A stretch of 64,000 bases of DNA from Gymnorhina tibicen. Lineage: Eukaryota > Chordata > Aves > Passeriformes > Artamidae. The stretch covers positions 1,074,600 to 1,138,599 of the forward strand of contig VXAZ01007504.1 in NCBI GenBank assembly GCA_013399875.1, written 5' to 3'. The position numbers and the translations under genes are program-made. The number at the start of each line of letters is the position of its first letter. Position 1 is the stretch's first letter. The notes beneath the pieces were generated by a model. That model saw only the letters and a list, made by a program, of their open reading frames with translations, made no database searches and was not told the origin of the DNA. Positions 54,467-64,000 of this stretch are shown here, one piece after another.

Positions 54467-57158
54467 CCTGGTTTCATGTAATACAAACCAGTGTGTTATC
54501 TTATTAAATACAGGCCTCTGTATTTTAGCAAAAATGTCTGTTTTGCAAGTTACTGTTTAAATATGAGGTCACCATACATAAATGCTTGCTTTTTCATGCA
54601 ATCTGTCTAGTTTTACTGGAAATTTTTTGTTTGTATATGTATGTCTCTCTATAGGATGTTTCTAGTCATGCATGTTCCTCAATATTGCTTTTATAGTCCT
54701 TCAAGTTTTTTTAGATAGATTCAAATTTGATCCCTTTTACCTATTTAAGATTTCTCTACACAATGCTAGAAATAGTAATTAAATTTAAACAAAATGTAGC
54801 CGCGTAGAGCCAACGAAAAGTTCTCAATTTGGTTTTGGTTTTTGTTTTCCACAGAGAATGTGTAGCCTAGTCACTTCTGATCATGTAACACCTCTGTGGA
54901 AACTCCAGTTGCTGCCTAGATGGGAAAGTAATGGAAAAAAATAATCCAAAGACATTGTTAACAGCTTCTAATGAAGGACAGGAGAAGCCAGTGTGTTCTA
55001 GCTATCCAGCTCTCTCTGCATCAGCAGCGCTGTTACTGAGAGCTCACAAGGTTAAAGGACAGATGGATTTTCAAAAGTGCCTAAGGGAGTCAGGAACTGA
55101 AATATCAATGATTTCGATGTAATTATTACATACTAAACTTAAACCTTGATGCCTACCTATAGTTCCAGGAGCCTTTAATATCCTGTTAAATCTGGCTACA
55201 AATGACCTACCTGTCATTGCCACAGCTTCAGGCCAGCCTTTCAACATCCACCCATATTCCTGTCACTCAAACGACTCACATCATTCTGAGCTCTGTTTAG
55301 TAATCTTTTCCCATGACTTGAAACTTTCTTTTGAAAGTCCCTTTATAGGAAAAGAGTTGTGAAGGGAAGAGAGATGCATCCTGCAGAGTGTTCTGTAAAA
55401 CATCTCACAAAAATAAAGCAATTTGGCAGGCTCCGGAGAAAGAAACTTTAATATCCAAAATGTGAGATTATAAATAAGGCTCCCTCCACTGACTTTCTCT
55501 ATTTGTCCAAAGCACTTTTATCTGCAAATTCTGCTTAGACCCTTTTGATTATCTTTTGGGCCACCAAATAGTTCTTGAAAGATTAGCAGCCCCATCAGTA
55601 GTCAGCAATGAAGTCCATGACCGACTTTGTAACCTGAAGTGCATTCACATCAGGAAGTGCTAAATGAAAAAGCTTCTTATGTCGCCTTTTCTGAGTAAAT
55701 CCTTGAAGAGCATCATATTATAAGTCTTCTGACTTATTATGACTGCTGTGTAATAAAAAGCAAGGAGCCTGTGGTATAGAAACTTGGGCCAATCTGAGTG
55801 TTTAACTGACTCTAGGGTCAAATGAGAATAGGAATCAAAATTTCTTTGCAGAGGTTTATATTTGCTACTTAATTAGTACAGTGTGCCTATCTCTACAATG
55901 TCAGTAATTTTCTTAAAGGAACTGCCTAAATTGTAATAATAATGTTTTTATTCAAATAAGATTTTTTTTTTAAAAAGTCTTACATTTTACCCAAAATTAA
56001 TAATTGGATCATTATTTTAATAGGAACCCAGAGAAGTTCTTGCTACTCATAACAGCTACCTTTATTCTCTCAAGATTGAGGCAATCTGACTTTAAATGTC
56101 AACCACACACTTAGAAAAAAGATCCTTACTAGCAAGCAAAACTAAACTTTTGATATAATCTGACCCATTTAACTCTGAATTAATTTCATTTTAGACATGT
56201 ATCATGGATAATTTGGGACTAAGGATCATTTTGGCAGGATTATTCTGGGTGAAGCTCTTCCACCCGTGTTTTTGTTTCTTTATCATGACAGAAATGATTA
56301 CTTAATACTTACATTGCAGCAACAACATGAGTTCTCTTAAGAATCAGGATCTATTTTAGACTATGTGTGCAAATACACATAAATCTGAATTCCATATCTC
56401 ATATTCCCTGCCAGTATCTACCATTTGGCTTATCTACCACCCAGGCATGATAATCAACACATTAGGCATGTGCTAAATAGTTCTATAACAATTTTATTCA
56501 GATAGACAAGGTGTACTGTGAAATTTTAAAAATCATTTCTAGAAAAACCATCCAGATGTAGCATTTACTAACCTATGGTATACACTAATCCCTGGGAAAA
56601 GTTATATTGTAAGTGAGTCCATAATTAACACAGTTGGTTCTGTACTTACACAGAATTACTCATATACTTGGTTAAAAAATTAAAAAGGCAAAAACCAAAC
56701 CCAAAATTTTGGAAGAAAACCCCATTTCAGGCTGCTTAAAGAGCTTTAATTAGTCCCCTGTTCCTACCACCATGATAGAATTCTTGACTGGTCACTGATT
56801 GTTATTCATCCTGGAGGGCTTCACGGTTATTCAGTAGAGGATGCAGACAATACTCATTTAGTATAACATTGCCCACTCTCCAAATTTACTCTTATGCTTC
56901 AATATGTGGATGGTATTTTATATCTAATGTGTTATTTCAAATCTTTCTATAAAGACTGCATTTTCTCGTTGGGTTTTTTATAGTGCTCATTAGTACAGCA
57001 GATGATTGCTTCATAAATCTACCTATCTTTGCAATACCTCCATGAGGGAGTATCTGGCGTAATTTGCATTCTACAGATTGGATGCTGAGGCTGAAAGATA
57101 TTAATGTTAAAAACACTCATACTTAGTGCTCAATCTGAGATGCCTACAGGGTTTGGTG

Positions 57159-57177
57159 TTTTTTTTTTTTTTTTTTT
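57159..57177. repeat. Homopolymer T run (19)
   Basis: Nineteen T in a row form the longest homopolymer in the window. On the minus (transcript) strand it is an A-run. No retroposed gene sequence was recognised next to it. Confidence 0.9.
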
Positions 57178-58789
57178 GCTTTGAATGACTGCATTAGATA
57201 CAGAGAGTGATCCCTTAGTCTGGTTGCAGCTGTGAATGTTTGTATTTTCACAAAGTGGACTTCTGGGTTTCCATTAGATACCCAGAAAATTAGGATCAGA
57301 CTAATGACTATTCTGGGAAGAAATGGTTTATGAAACTGAGGAAGCATCATGCAGGAATGTGGTTCCAGAGGCAGGGTTAGAATCCAGTTCTCCAAGGAAG
57401 CATTTTCCTGCCTTTGCTATGAAATCGTTTGCCGAACTGTAATTCCTTTCTTCATTTCTAACATAATTTCTAACCTCTGCAATAGAAATTGTGGACAATA
57501 TTCTACTTGCACTACATCATTCTGATTCAGCCTGACCCATTCCTCAGTGGCTCCCCAATTTCCTTTAAAAATCTCTCTCCTGAATCTTGCTCTTCTTCCT
57601 CACCTTTCATTCTCACTTTCTAGAGTCTCCTTTTCCTTACCTTTTCTAATACAGTTATTTCTCTGTCTACTGCCTTTTCCCCACTGCATCTTACCCCTGC
57701 CACCACCCAAAAAACCCCAAAACAGTTTTTCCCACACTGTCTGGGCAGGAGCAGAAAGAACATCATTGTAGGTGTACCACAACCAAATGCAGTGCTCCTA
57801 GCTGTGGACAAGACATGCAATTACTGCAAAAGTCCCACTCAGACTCTCAGCCACAGTTTGGCATTTACTCAGCCCTTCTGTTTTAGGGGATTGTAAATTC
57901 TTCTAAAATAAGATGTTGTGGCTAGCTATGGTGGCAAGCTGCTTTGTTAATATATTAACTGAGACTTATCTGCTCATCATATACTCTTGCATATTCTGTG
58001 GTCCAAATCAGGAGCTGTTTTGCTGCCACCAGAATTGAGCATAGATGTGTTGAAGGCCTCAGCTGAATTCTGCCTCTGATGACTGAAGTCATCAAGGTCT
58101 CCTGTCCTCTGGAGCTCACTTGCTTTTCAGGTATTAATGAACCTGGCTAGATAAAATTCTTAACTAGGACTCCTCTAAATAACTCCCAAGCCCAAAAGGT
58201 ATGACTATGGAAAGACTAGATTCTGCCAATACCAAACTGAAAAAATGAATCTTGAACAAAAAGTCCTTAAAGACTATAATAAAGCTTTCATTTCTTCCTG
58301 TGATTTACACACACCACAGATTAAAATATAATATCCAGCGGTTGAATTACTTTTCATAAAACATCCTATAATAAATAGTAGTTGTCCTGAAAAAATTCTG
58401 ATACTTATCTAGAGAAATATTGTATAAATACATTCTTGTATGAAGTTCTGAGTAAACAGTTTTGTATCTTTTATGACAATCAGCCTATTTTAGATCTAAA
58501 TCTAATAACTATATGAATCTATTTATTAGTAGAATCCACATAATCTCAGTGTATATAGGGGGCACAGAGGTTACAGAAGAAGATTATTGAGTGCATGCTG
58601 CTTATTAAATTATCATCTGTGACTCTTAGAGGATCTTCAAGAAGACATCAAAAGCCAGTGCCGTTTTCTCCACACATTTCCCTTGGTGAAAAAGAAAACA
58701 GTCAGCATATGGTACAGAGCCCTATTATTCATGGATATGCATCCAGTGCCTCAGGAAATGAAAACTGTAAGTGCTCCTAATTCTACCAT

Positions 58790-58811
58790 TATTGTAATTA
58801 TTATTACAATA
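58790..58811. repeat. AT-rich hairpin, 9-bp arms, 4-base loop
   Basis: The arm tattgtaat-like sequence at 58790-58798 (ttattgtaat region) pairs exactly with attacaata at 58803-58811 over the loop tatt. It contains almost only A and T, so chance is likely. Confidence 0.6.
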
Positions 58812-59195
58812 TCTTCCTTTTATTGTTACCGTTTTGACACAGAACCAAACCTACCTCCCTTCTGCCAGTACTGCTCCAGTGCCTATGATTGAGTTGGAGT
58901 CATCTGACTTTATATTCTTCATTCTCTATGTATAATTCTATCTCTTAAGGTTGGCAGCATGTGTGATTACCTTGTCTCTAAAACTGACTCCTCTATGTCT
59001 GTGGTGTTCTATAGTTCATACCACATCATAGCTAACAGCATACTAGCCTAACAATGTCAAAGCTTAGGGTGACAATGTCTGTGGCAATATTTGATTTTCC
59101 ACATCCTAATCTACAATTTTTGCAGGGCCTGGAATGTTTCCTTTTTCACTCTATTTTTGTATTTTTCATACTTCATTTTGCAGATCACACCAAAC

Positions 59196-59944
59196 AGGGT
59201 CCTGCTGCTACCTGGAGGGATCTTCATAGGCTGGAGAAGAGGGTTCACAGAAATATCATGAAGTTCAACAGTGAAGGGTGCAAAGCCTTGCACCTGGGGA
59301 AACCAGTGTCTGCTGGGAGCCACCCAGCTGGGAAGTAACTTGGCAGAAAAGGCTCTGAGGGTTCCGGTGGATGCCAAGTTGAACATGAGCCAGCAATGTG
59401 CACTTGAGGCCAAGCAGGCCAATGGTATCCTGGGGTGCATATGGCAAAGTATGGGCAGCAGGTCGAGGGAGGCCATCCTTCTCCTCTGCTCAACAGGAGT
59501 GAGGACACACTTGGAGTGTTGGGTCCAGTTCTGAGGTCCCCAGTACAAGAGAGGCATGGAGTTACTGGATGAAATCCAATGAAGAGCCACTAAGATGATA
59601 GAGGGACTGGGGCATCTTTCCTATGAAAAGAAGCTGAGCAGCTGGGACTGTTCAGCCTGGAGAGGAGAAGGTTCAGAGGTATCTCATCAATATCTGTTAA
59701 TACCTAATGAAAAGGTGTAAAGAGGATGGAGTCAGATTCTTTCCATTGGTGCCCAGTCCAGGACCAGAGACAATGCACACAGGGAAGCTGCAGTCTCCAT
59801 CCTTGGATATTAAAAAACTCTATAGACAATGTCCTGGGCAACTGTTTCTGGGTGACCCTGCTTGAACAGATGGGTTAAACTAGAGGAACTCTGAGGTCCC
59901 TTTCATCCACAAATATTCTTTGATTCTGTGGTTCTGTGATTCTT
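59196..59944 (+). mobile_element. CR1 LINE with end of ORF2 and complete 3' UTR
   Basis: This is the longest and best CR1 copy in the window. It starts inside ORF2: WRDLHRLEKRVHRNIMKFN reads to about 59335, then a frameshift moves the frame, and [39 protein letters not shown] and [10 protein letters not shown] continue it. A stop follows, and further pieces ([33 protein letters not shown]) extend to about 59640. The 3' untranslated region runs on to the tail tttgattctgtggttctgtg, then attctt. It is 5'-truncated, has lost its function, and is antisense to the host gene. It ends about 0.96 kb from the donor site of the exon at 60907-61063. A T-run follows at 59950-59964. Confidence 0.95.
59215..59640 (+). 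pseudogene. Decayed CR1 ORF2 carboxy-terminal segment
   Basis: This is the coding remnant inside the CR1 at 59196-59944. It corresponds to the end of the CR1 reverse-transcriptase polyprotein, downstream of the catalytic core, recognisable from KLNMSQQCAL and [10 protein letters not shown]. One frameshift lies near 59270-59335, with in-frame stops at about 59533 and beyond. The endonuclease and catalytic polymerase domains are absent. Confidence 0.85.
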
Positions 59945-59949
59945 CCTAC

Positions 59950-59964
59950 TTTTTTTTTTTTTTT
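59950..59964. repeat. Homopolymer T run (15) just past a CR1 tail
   Basis: Fifteen T begin five bases after the CR1 tail that ends at 59944. CR1 tails are normally octamers and not homopolymers, so the run is probably independent of the element. Confidence 0.85.
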
Positions 59965-60906
59965 AGCCTCTAACATACCACTACAGTTCTGTAGCTCTCC
60001 ATTCATTAATAGCTGTAGAATTTCTCAATTAACCCCAAGTGGTTTATGAGCCACTTGAGTATTGATTCAACTACCCACAGGTTGCTATGAATGGGAGAAA
60101 TGTTTATAAAAGCATGGTTTCAATATGTCACTGAACATTGCATACCATGTAAAATATAATCCTGCCTGTCATGACGAAAGAGACAAAAAACGATTAAGGA
60201 TCACAAAGAAAGCATTGTAAGACCACAGAGAGGGTCTCACTTGAAATGATGATGATGAGCTTTACTCAGTCTGTTCATGTTCATGTGGAATATCAGAGAT
60301 GCAAGTTTATTTCTTTTTCCTGCCTAATTAATTATCTCATGCAAAGCCCAGTAGCTTCCTCTGAAATACAGAGCCTCGTTCCATAATATGCATTGAGTCT
60401 AGTTCTTAACATATTTTTCTCATGAAAGATGGATAATGACAGTTGGAGGAATTAGATGAGTGTTTTCAACACATATCACTCACATTCAAATGCAGCAGCA
60501 ACCCTCTAAAAAGGAGAAATTCTGGGAAAAAACATGAAGTTGCAGAGATAAAATTAATTCTCTATTGCAATATAACTGAACCTGATGGAGACGAAGTTGC
60601 GTGGGTGGCCAAAATGCTGGCCTTTCCTATGAGGACTTGCCTTCACAATTTTAGCATTCTTTTCTATAGCTCAGTGAGCTTGAAAACATAAATATAGTCC
60701 TTATATTTGACAGTCACAGACACCATGAATAAAATGGAAATTAAAGCATGGGTCGACATGTTGCAGGAGGGATCACAAATATAATATTTTTGCCTTTGCT
60801 CTCTGGTAAGAAAGGAAATACAGAAAAAAAATATATTCAAAGTCATGGCAGTGTTGTAAAAGTGAAGAGATTTGGTCATTATCCTGCCTTCTTGTAAAGC
60901 ACTCAC

Positions 60907-61063
60907 CATTGCTTATAATCAGCATCACAGTTGCAGTAGTACTTGGGATCAGTACAGTTGCGTTCGATGCCGCAGGCACATTTTTGAATGCCAGGTCCTG
61001 ATCCGCCCCAATAGTAGTGCTTCTCATTGGCTTTTCCAACCCACCAGGTATATGGATTCCCTT
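60907..61063 (-). CDS. CNTNAP2: Internal coding exon of contactin-associated protein-like 2 (fibrinogen-like region, upstream exon of the pair)
   Basis: This 157-bp exon is read on the minus strand. The acceptor is a pyrimidine-rich tract ending TTCCTTGCAG (CAG at 61066-61064) and the donor is GTGAGT (60906-60901). The first two bases complete a codon begun in the previous exon. Then come 51 whole codons starting [14 protein letters not shown] and containing [28 protein letters not shown] and DADYKQ. The last two bases (TG) are completed to Trp by the next exon. The cysteine-dense stretch and the [10 protein letters not shown] block are hallmarks of the fibrinogen-like domain in CASPR proteins, and NCT is a possible N-glycosylation site. 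CASPR2 is a single-pass neuronal adhesion protein that binds contactin-2 and clusters Kv1 channels at juxtaparanodes. The peptide looks nearly identical to mammalian CASPR2 as I remember it. CNTNAP4 or CNTNAP5 are less likely. The exon is partial only in the sense that the rest of the gene lies outside the window. Confidence 0.9.
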
Positions 61064-64000
61064 CTGCAAGGAATGAAAATGCAAGGTTATGATGCACCAA
61101 AGAGGTAGAGCTCCATAATTCATTCAGTGAGCTCAGATGTTTAATATGCAAATACTAACAACACATAACCGCAGCCATCCCACATTGCTGGCAAACAAAT
61201 GAATTCATTATTACTGAAGGTGTTCAAAAGACCTTGCCAGGTAAACAGAACACATTTTCTTTTCTGTATTCACACAATGTATAATGACTGAAATTAATTA
61301 TTTTTTTATCTTATATGCTCTTTGTTTAGCTTTTTAATTGTACTCTGTTTGTATAATGAGAATATGTGGACAGACTTCATAATTATTTTCAATTCAGTTC
61401 AAACTCACATAGTAAGCTATCAGATGGATTATTTCAATATTTGACCTTGAATGCTGCACAGAAAGATGTGTTTATTTTCTCTTATTTATTTATTTTTTAA
61501 ACAACAGCTTTTAATTGAAAATTATTCTGTCTTCACTAGAAAACAAACATGTTCATCATGCTCTCTCCAGCTGGTGCTAAATAAAGTGTAAAGAGATATT
61601 ATCAAACTCCAAAAGCATCTTAACCATATAAAAAAAGCATATTTTTTTAATGTAATACTTTAGCAGAGGTGCTCTAAACTTTGATGTAATATTTCTTCAC
61701 ATTGGGTCTGCAACTTGATATTTTCATATACTGCTCTGAGCTTATTGCTAATCCTTTTGGACCAACTAAGCCCTTATATGTAAATAAATAAATAAATAAA
61801 CAAACCCCCTCCACTCTTATTTCTAATTTGAAAAAATGCCATTACTGGAAAATTATTTTTTTATTCCTCTGGTTCAGCAAGACACTCAAATATGAATTTA
61901 ACTTCAAACACAAGTGAATAACTTAATCAGTGTCAAAGTACTTAGTGATTTTTGACATTGAAAAATAATGATTGAGCTTAGCCTATAAACATGTTTTTTA
62001 AAATGTCTCTTTTCCCTCATCTGATCTACTGCTGGGAATATCATGTTAAATGAATTAAGCTATGGAATTAACTCAGTAATAAATTTTAGCAGTAAAATCC
62101 TTCATAATAGATATTCAACTTCCATAATTTTCTGTTTGAGCATCTCACATATCCCCCCAAAACTTCATGCATAATCCTTAAAATAGCCATTTCACAATTA
62201 GATTTGATCACCTGGACCATACAGCTACTAATTCCAGACAGAAGTTGAAAGTAATTCACACCAAACTAAAGAAAATTAAATTTCAAAGATGAAGAGAACA
62301 ACCAAATATCTACACGTATGTTTAAAGAATACCTAAACCCCAAAATACACAGCTCTCTGAAAACACTTTTTTCAGTGTATTTGAATTGTTAAACATCATA
62401 TAAGATAACAGAAATACAGCAATGTGAAAAATTCATGGCGGCTGAAGGTTTTTATTAGATATTGCTGTGCTGCACAGTATGGCCATTCAGATCTAGTGCT
62501 AATGCAATGAGCGTGGTAATAGCATGACTTTATTCTAGACTCTAAATTGGTCATTTTAGCTTCTCACTAAATTATCATGGTCTTCTGACTCAATTATCAT
62601 GGAACTAAGTGCTGGAAGTTAGAAGCATGTGCCACGCGTATGCTGCAGCAGCATTCCCAACCTGGAATGCAATCTAGGAATTCTGACAGTACATAGCCCT
62701 GGATTACAAAAGATTATTTAATAAGCATTTAAGGGTAAATGTTATCTTTCTACAGAGAATGACAGAATCACTTTTATTAATACAAGATCCAACTACAGAA
62801 TTAATGATATCTGAAACTCCCACATTATCGAGGTTTTTCATCTCATCTTTGAAGTTAGTTTTTATGCTGTGGCACCAATGCTGCCGTTTTGACTGTTACT
62901 CAGAATTCTCTTTATTTACATCCTTTCTGTCAAGCAAAGGATTGCATGATTCAGTCAGCAAGTAATTTGCTGGGAAGCAAGACTGTTAATTAAAGCACCA
63001 GGAAAAAAACACAATTACTTAGAATTGTCAAAAAGCGGATCAAAAATTCAGAAACAGGTAGAATGACTAAAGCAGATGAAAGTGATGGCAGAATTACAGA
63101 CTACAGTGACGGCTGTCACAGACCACTATGACAGACACAAATGGGGCATGTTTGAACTCATTTAAATAACAATTGATGTACAGTTTTAAACCATGAGCAT
63201 ATACTAGTGTAGGCAGACCTGTTTTTCACAAATATTATTTTTAGTGTGCATATATGCTGGCTAGGCCCCATTTGGACCCATGCTTCTTCATTCTGAAGAG
63301 AAGACCGATTCTCAGGCTTTGGAACACAGATTTAGGAAGAGACTAATGTGCATGTTTAAAATTTCCAGAAAGGTCAAGAAGGTAATATATGATTTTAAGG
63401 ATTTTGCATTCAGCACATATTCTGCTAGATATCCCCACAAGCAATAATCACAGCACTGCCTTGTGGACACCACCCAAGACTCCGATTGCCTGGCATATTA
63501 TGCTAAGGCTTGTGACAGAGGAGATCTTGATTAGCTGGCATCCATGCAGTGGGGCAGACTTCCCATTGGGACTTAACGCCAGGCACAGGAATGAGATGAG
63601 CCTCACACCAGACCATTCTGCACCACAGTGGCCATATAAGAGATACAGGAGGTCCTTTACATTCTGCGGTTGATAAAAGCAGAAGGTGTGGAGACACAGT
63701 TATGTCCCATCTGCTCTGTGCCAGTCAAATCAAATGAGAACAGCCTTTTCAGTCTTCCTGCTTTGTGTCAGCCAAGAAGAAGATGAGCAGCATTTTGTCT
63801 AAAGTTCATATGCTTCAAATTGGGAATGCTATGCAGTCATATTGCAGACACTGCCATGACTGAGCATTACAAAGAGTAAAACCTTGACAATGGAGAGATT
63901 AAAAAAACATAGAAAAGAAAGGCTGGAAGGGAGAAGGACGTATCATGTAGGATAAAAAAATATTTAGAAATAGGATCACTGTTCCACTCTCACGCTTCAC
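61064..64000 (-). other. CNTNAP2: CNTNAP2 intron upstream of the first visible exon (partial)
   Basis: This is AT-rich intron sequence, open at the window edge. The acceptor side next to 61063 has a T/C-rich tract. It holds a (TAAA)5 run at 61781-61800 and several T- or A-rich stretches. Open frames of 68 and 94 codons near 62759 and 63389 have no recognisable content. No transposon, RNA gene or further exon was seen. Confidence 0.75.
61781..61800. repeat. (TAAA)5 microsatellite
   Basis: Five perfect copies of TAAA lie in the upstream intron. Confidence 0.95.

Larger units (their letters stand above)
37150..60906 (-). other. CNTNAP2: CNTNAP2 intron between the two exons (23,757 bp)
   Basis: The intron is bounded by GTGAGT at its 5' end (60906) and TTCAG at its 3' end (37150), and splits a Trp codon (phase 2). 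It carries CR1 fragments near 43.4, 47.2, 48.9 and 59.2 kb, a possible old CR1 near 46.8 kb, and homopolymer runs. The stretches 37150-43377, 43626-46739, 47283-48865, 49042-59195 and 59965-60906 are otherwise plain AT-rich sequence in which I recognise no gene, RNA or mobile element. Confidence 0.85.

Noticed and set aside
54931..55122. 63-codon plus-strand frame beginning with ATG
   Set aside because: Short, antisense to the host gene, without family motif or transcript signals.
59111..59590. 159-codon open frame on the minus strand, the longest in the window
   Set aside because: It lies antisense to the CR1 ORF2 remnant at 59196-59944. The plus strand carries the real, if decayed, coding pattern, so the frame is a shadow.
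1..64000. Bacterial-style features: operons, CRISPR arrays, riboswitches, tRNA or rRNA genes
   Set aside because: The sequence is vertebrate intron. No regularly spaced repeats, tRNA B-box pattern or rRNA core sequence was seen on either strand.

Overview
This looks like vertebrate nuclear DNA, most likely from a bird. It is AT-rich and CpG-poor, has no long open reading frames, and carries several 5'-truncated CR1 LINE fragments. Their tails are built from ATTCTATG-type octamers, typical of avian genomes and also found in crocodilians and turtles. Low repeat density favours a bird. The species cannot be fixed from the sequence.

The only gene recognised is on the minus strand. Two coding exons, 60907-61063 and 37022-37149, have good splice sites, join in phase through a split Trp codon, and together encode 94 residues (93 whole codons plus the joined Trp) of the fibrinogen-like region of a contactin-associated (CASPR/neurexin IV family) protein. 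The wording of the peptide best fits CNTNAP2 (CASPR2), a neuronal adhesion protein that organises potassium channels at juxtaparanodes. The window is therefore an internal slice of a very large gene: about 2.9 kb of upstream intron (61064-64000), the first exon, an intron of 23,757 bp, the second exon, and at least 37,021 bp of the next intron. No promoter, first exon, last exon or polyadenylation site is in view.

The introns hold CR1 fragments at 7639-7862, 7904-8515, 11023-11260 and 47222-47282 (minus strand) and at 43378-43625, 48866-49041 and 59196-59944 (plus strand). A probable ancient CR1 remnant lies near 46740-46970. The CR1 at 59196 keeps a decayed end of the ORF2 reverse-transcriptase protein. 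Other structure includes a 54-bp direct repeat pair 1.95 kb apart (13249 and 15195), a 24-bp inverted repeat carrying two opposed GATA motifs (22222-22245), a perfect 16-bp palindrome (19601-19616), a 13-bp inverted repeat with a 79-bp loop (11761-11865), a three-copy 23-24-bp tandem (21741-21811), and ordinary homopolymer and microsatellite tracts.

I found no RNA gene, CRISPR array, prokaryotic operon, or other system that looks new. The many short open frames in the introns look like chance or lie within CR1 sequence. Everything here rests on reading the sequence and on remembered family features; no database search was made.
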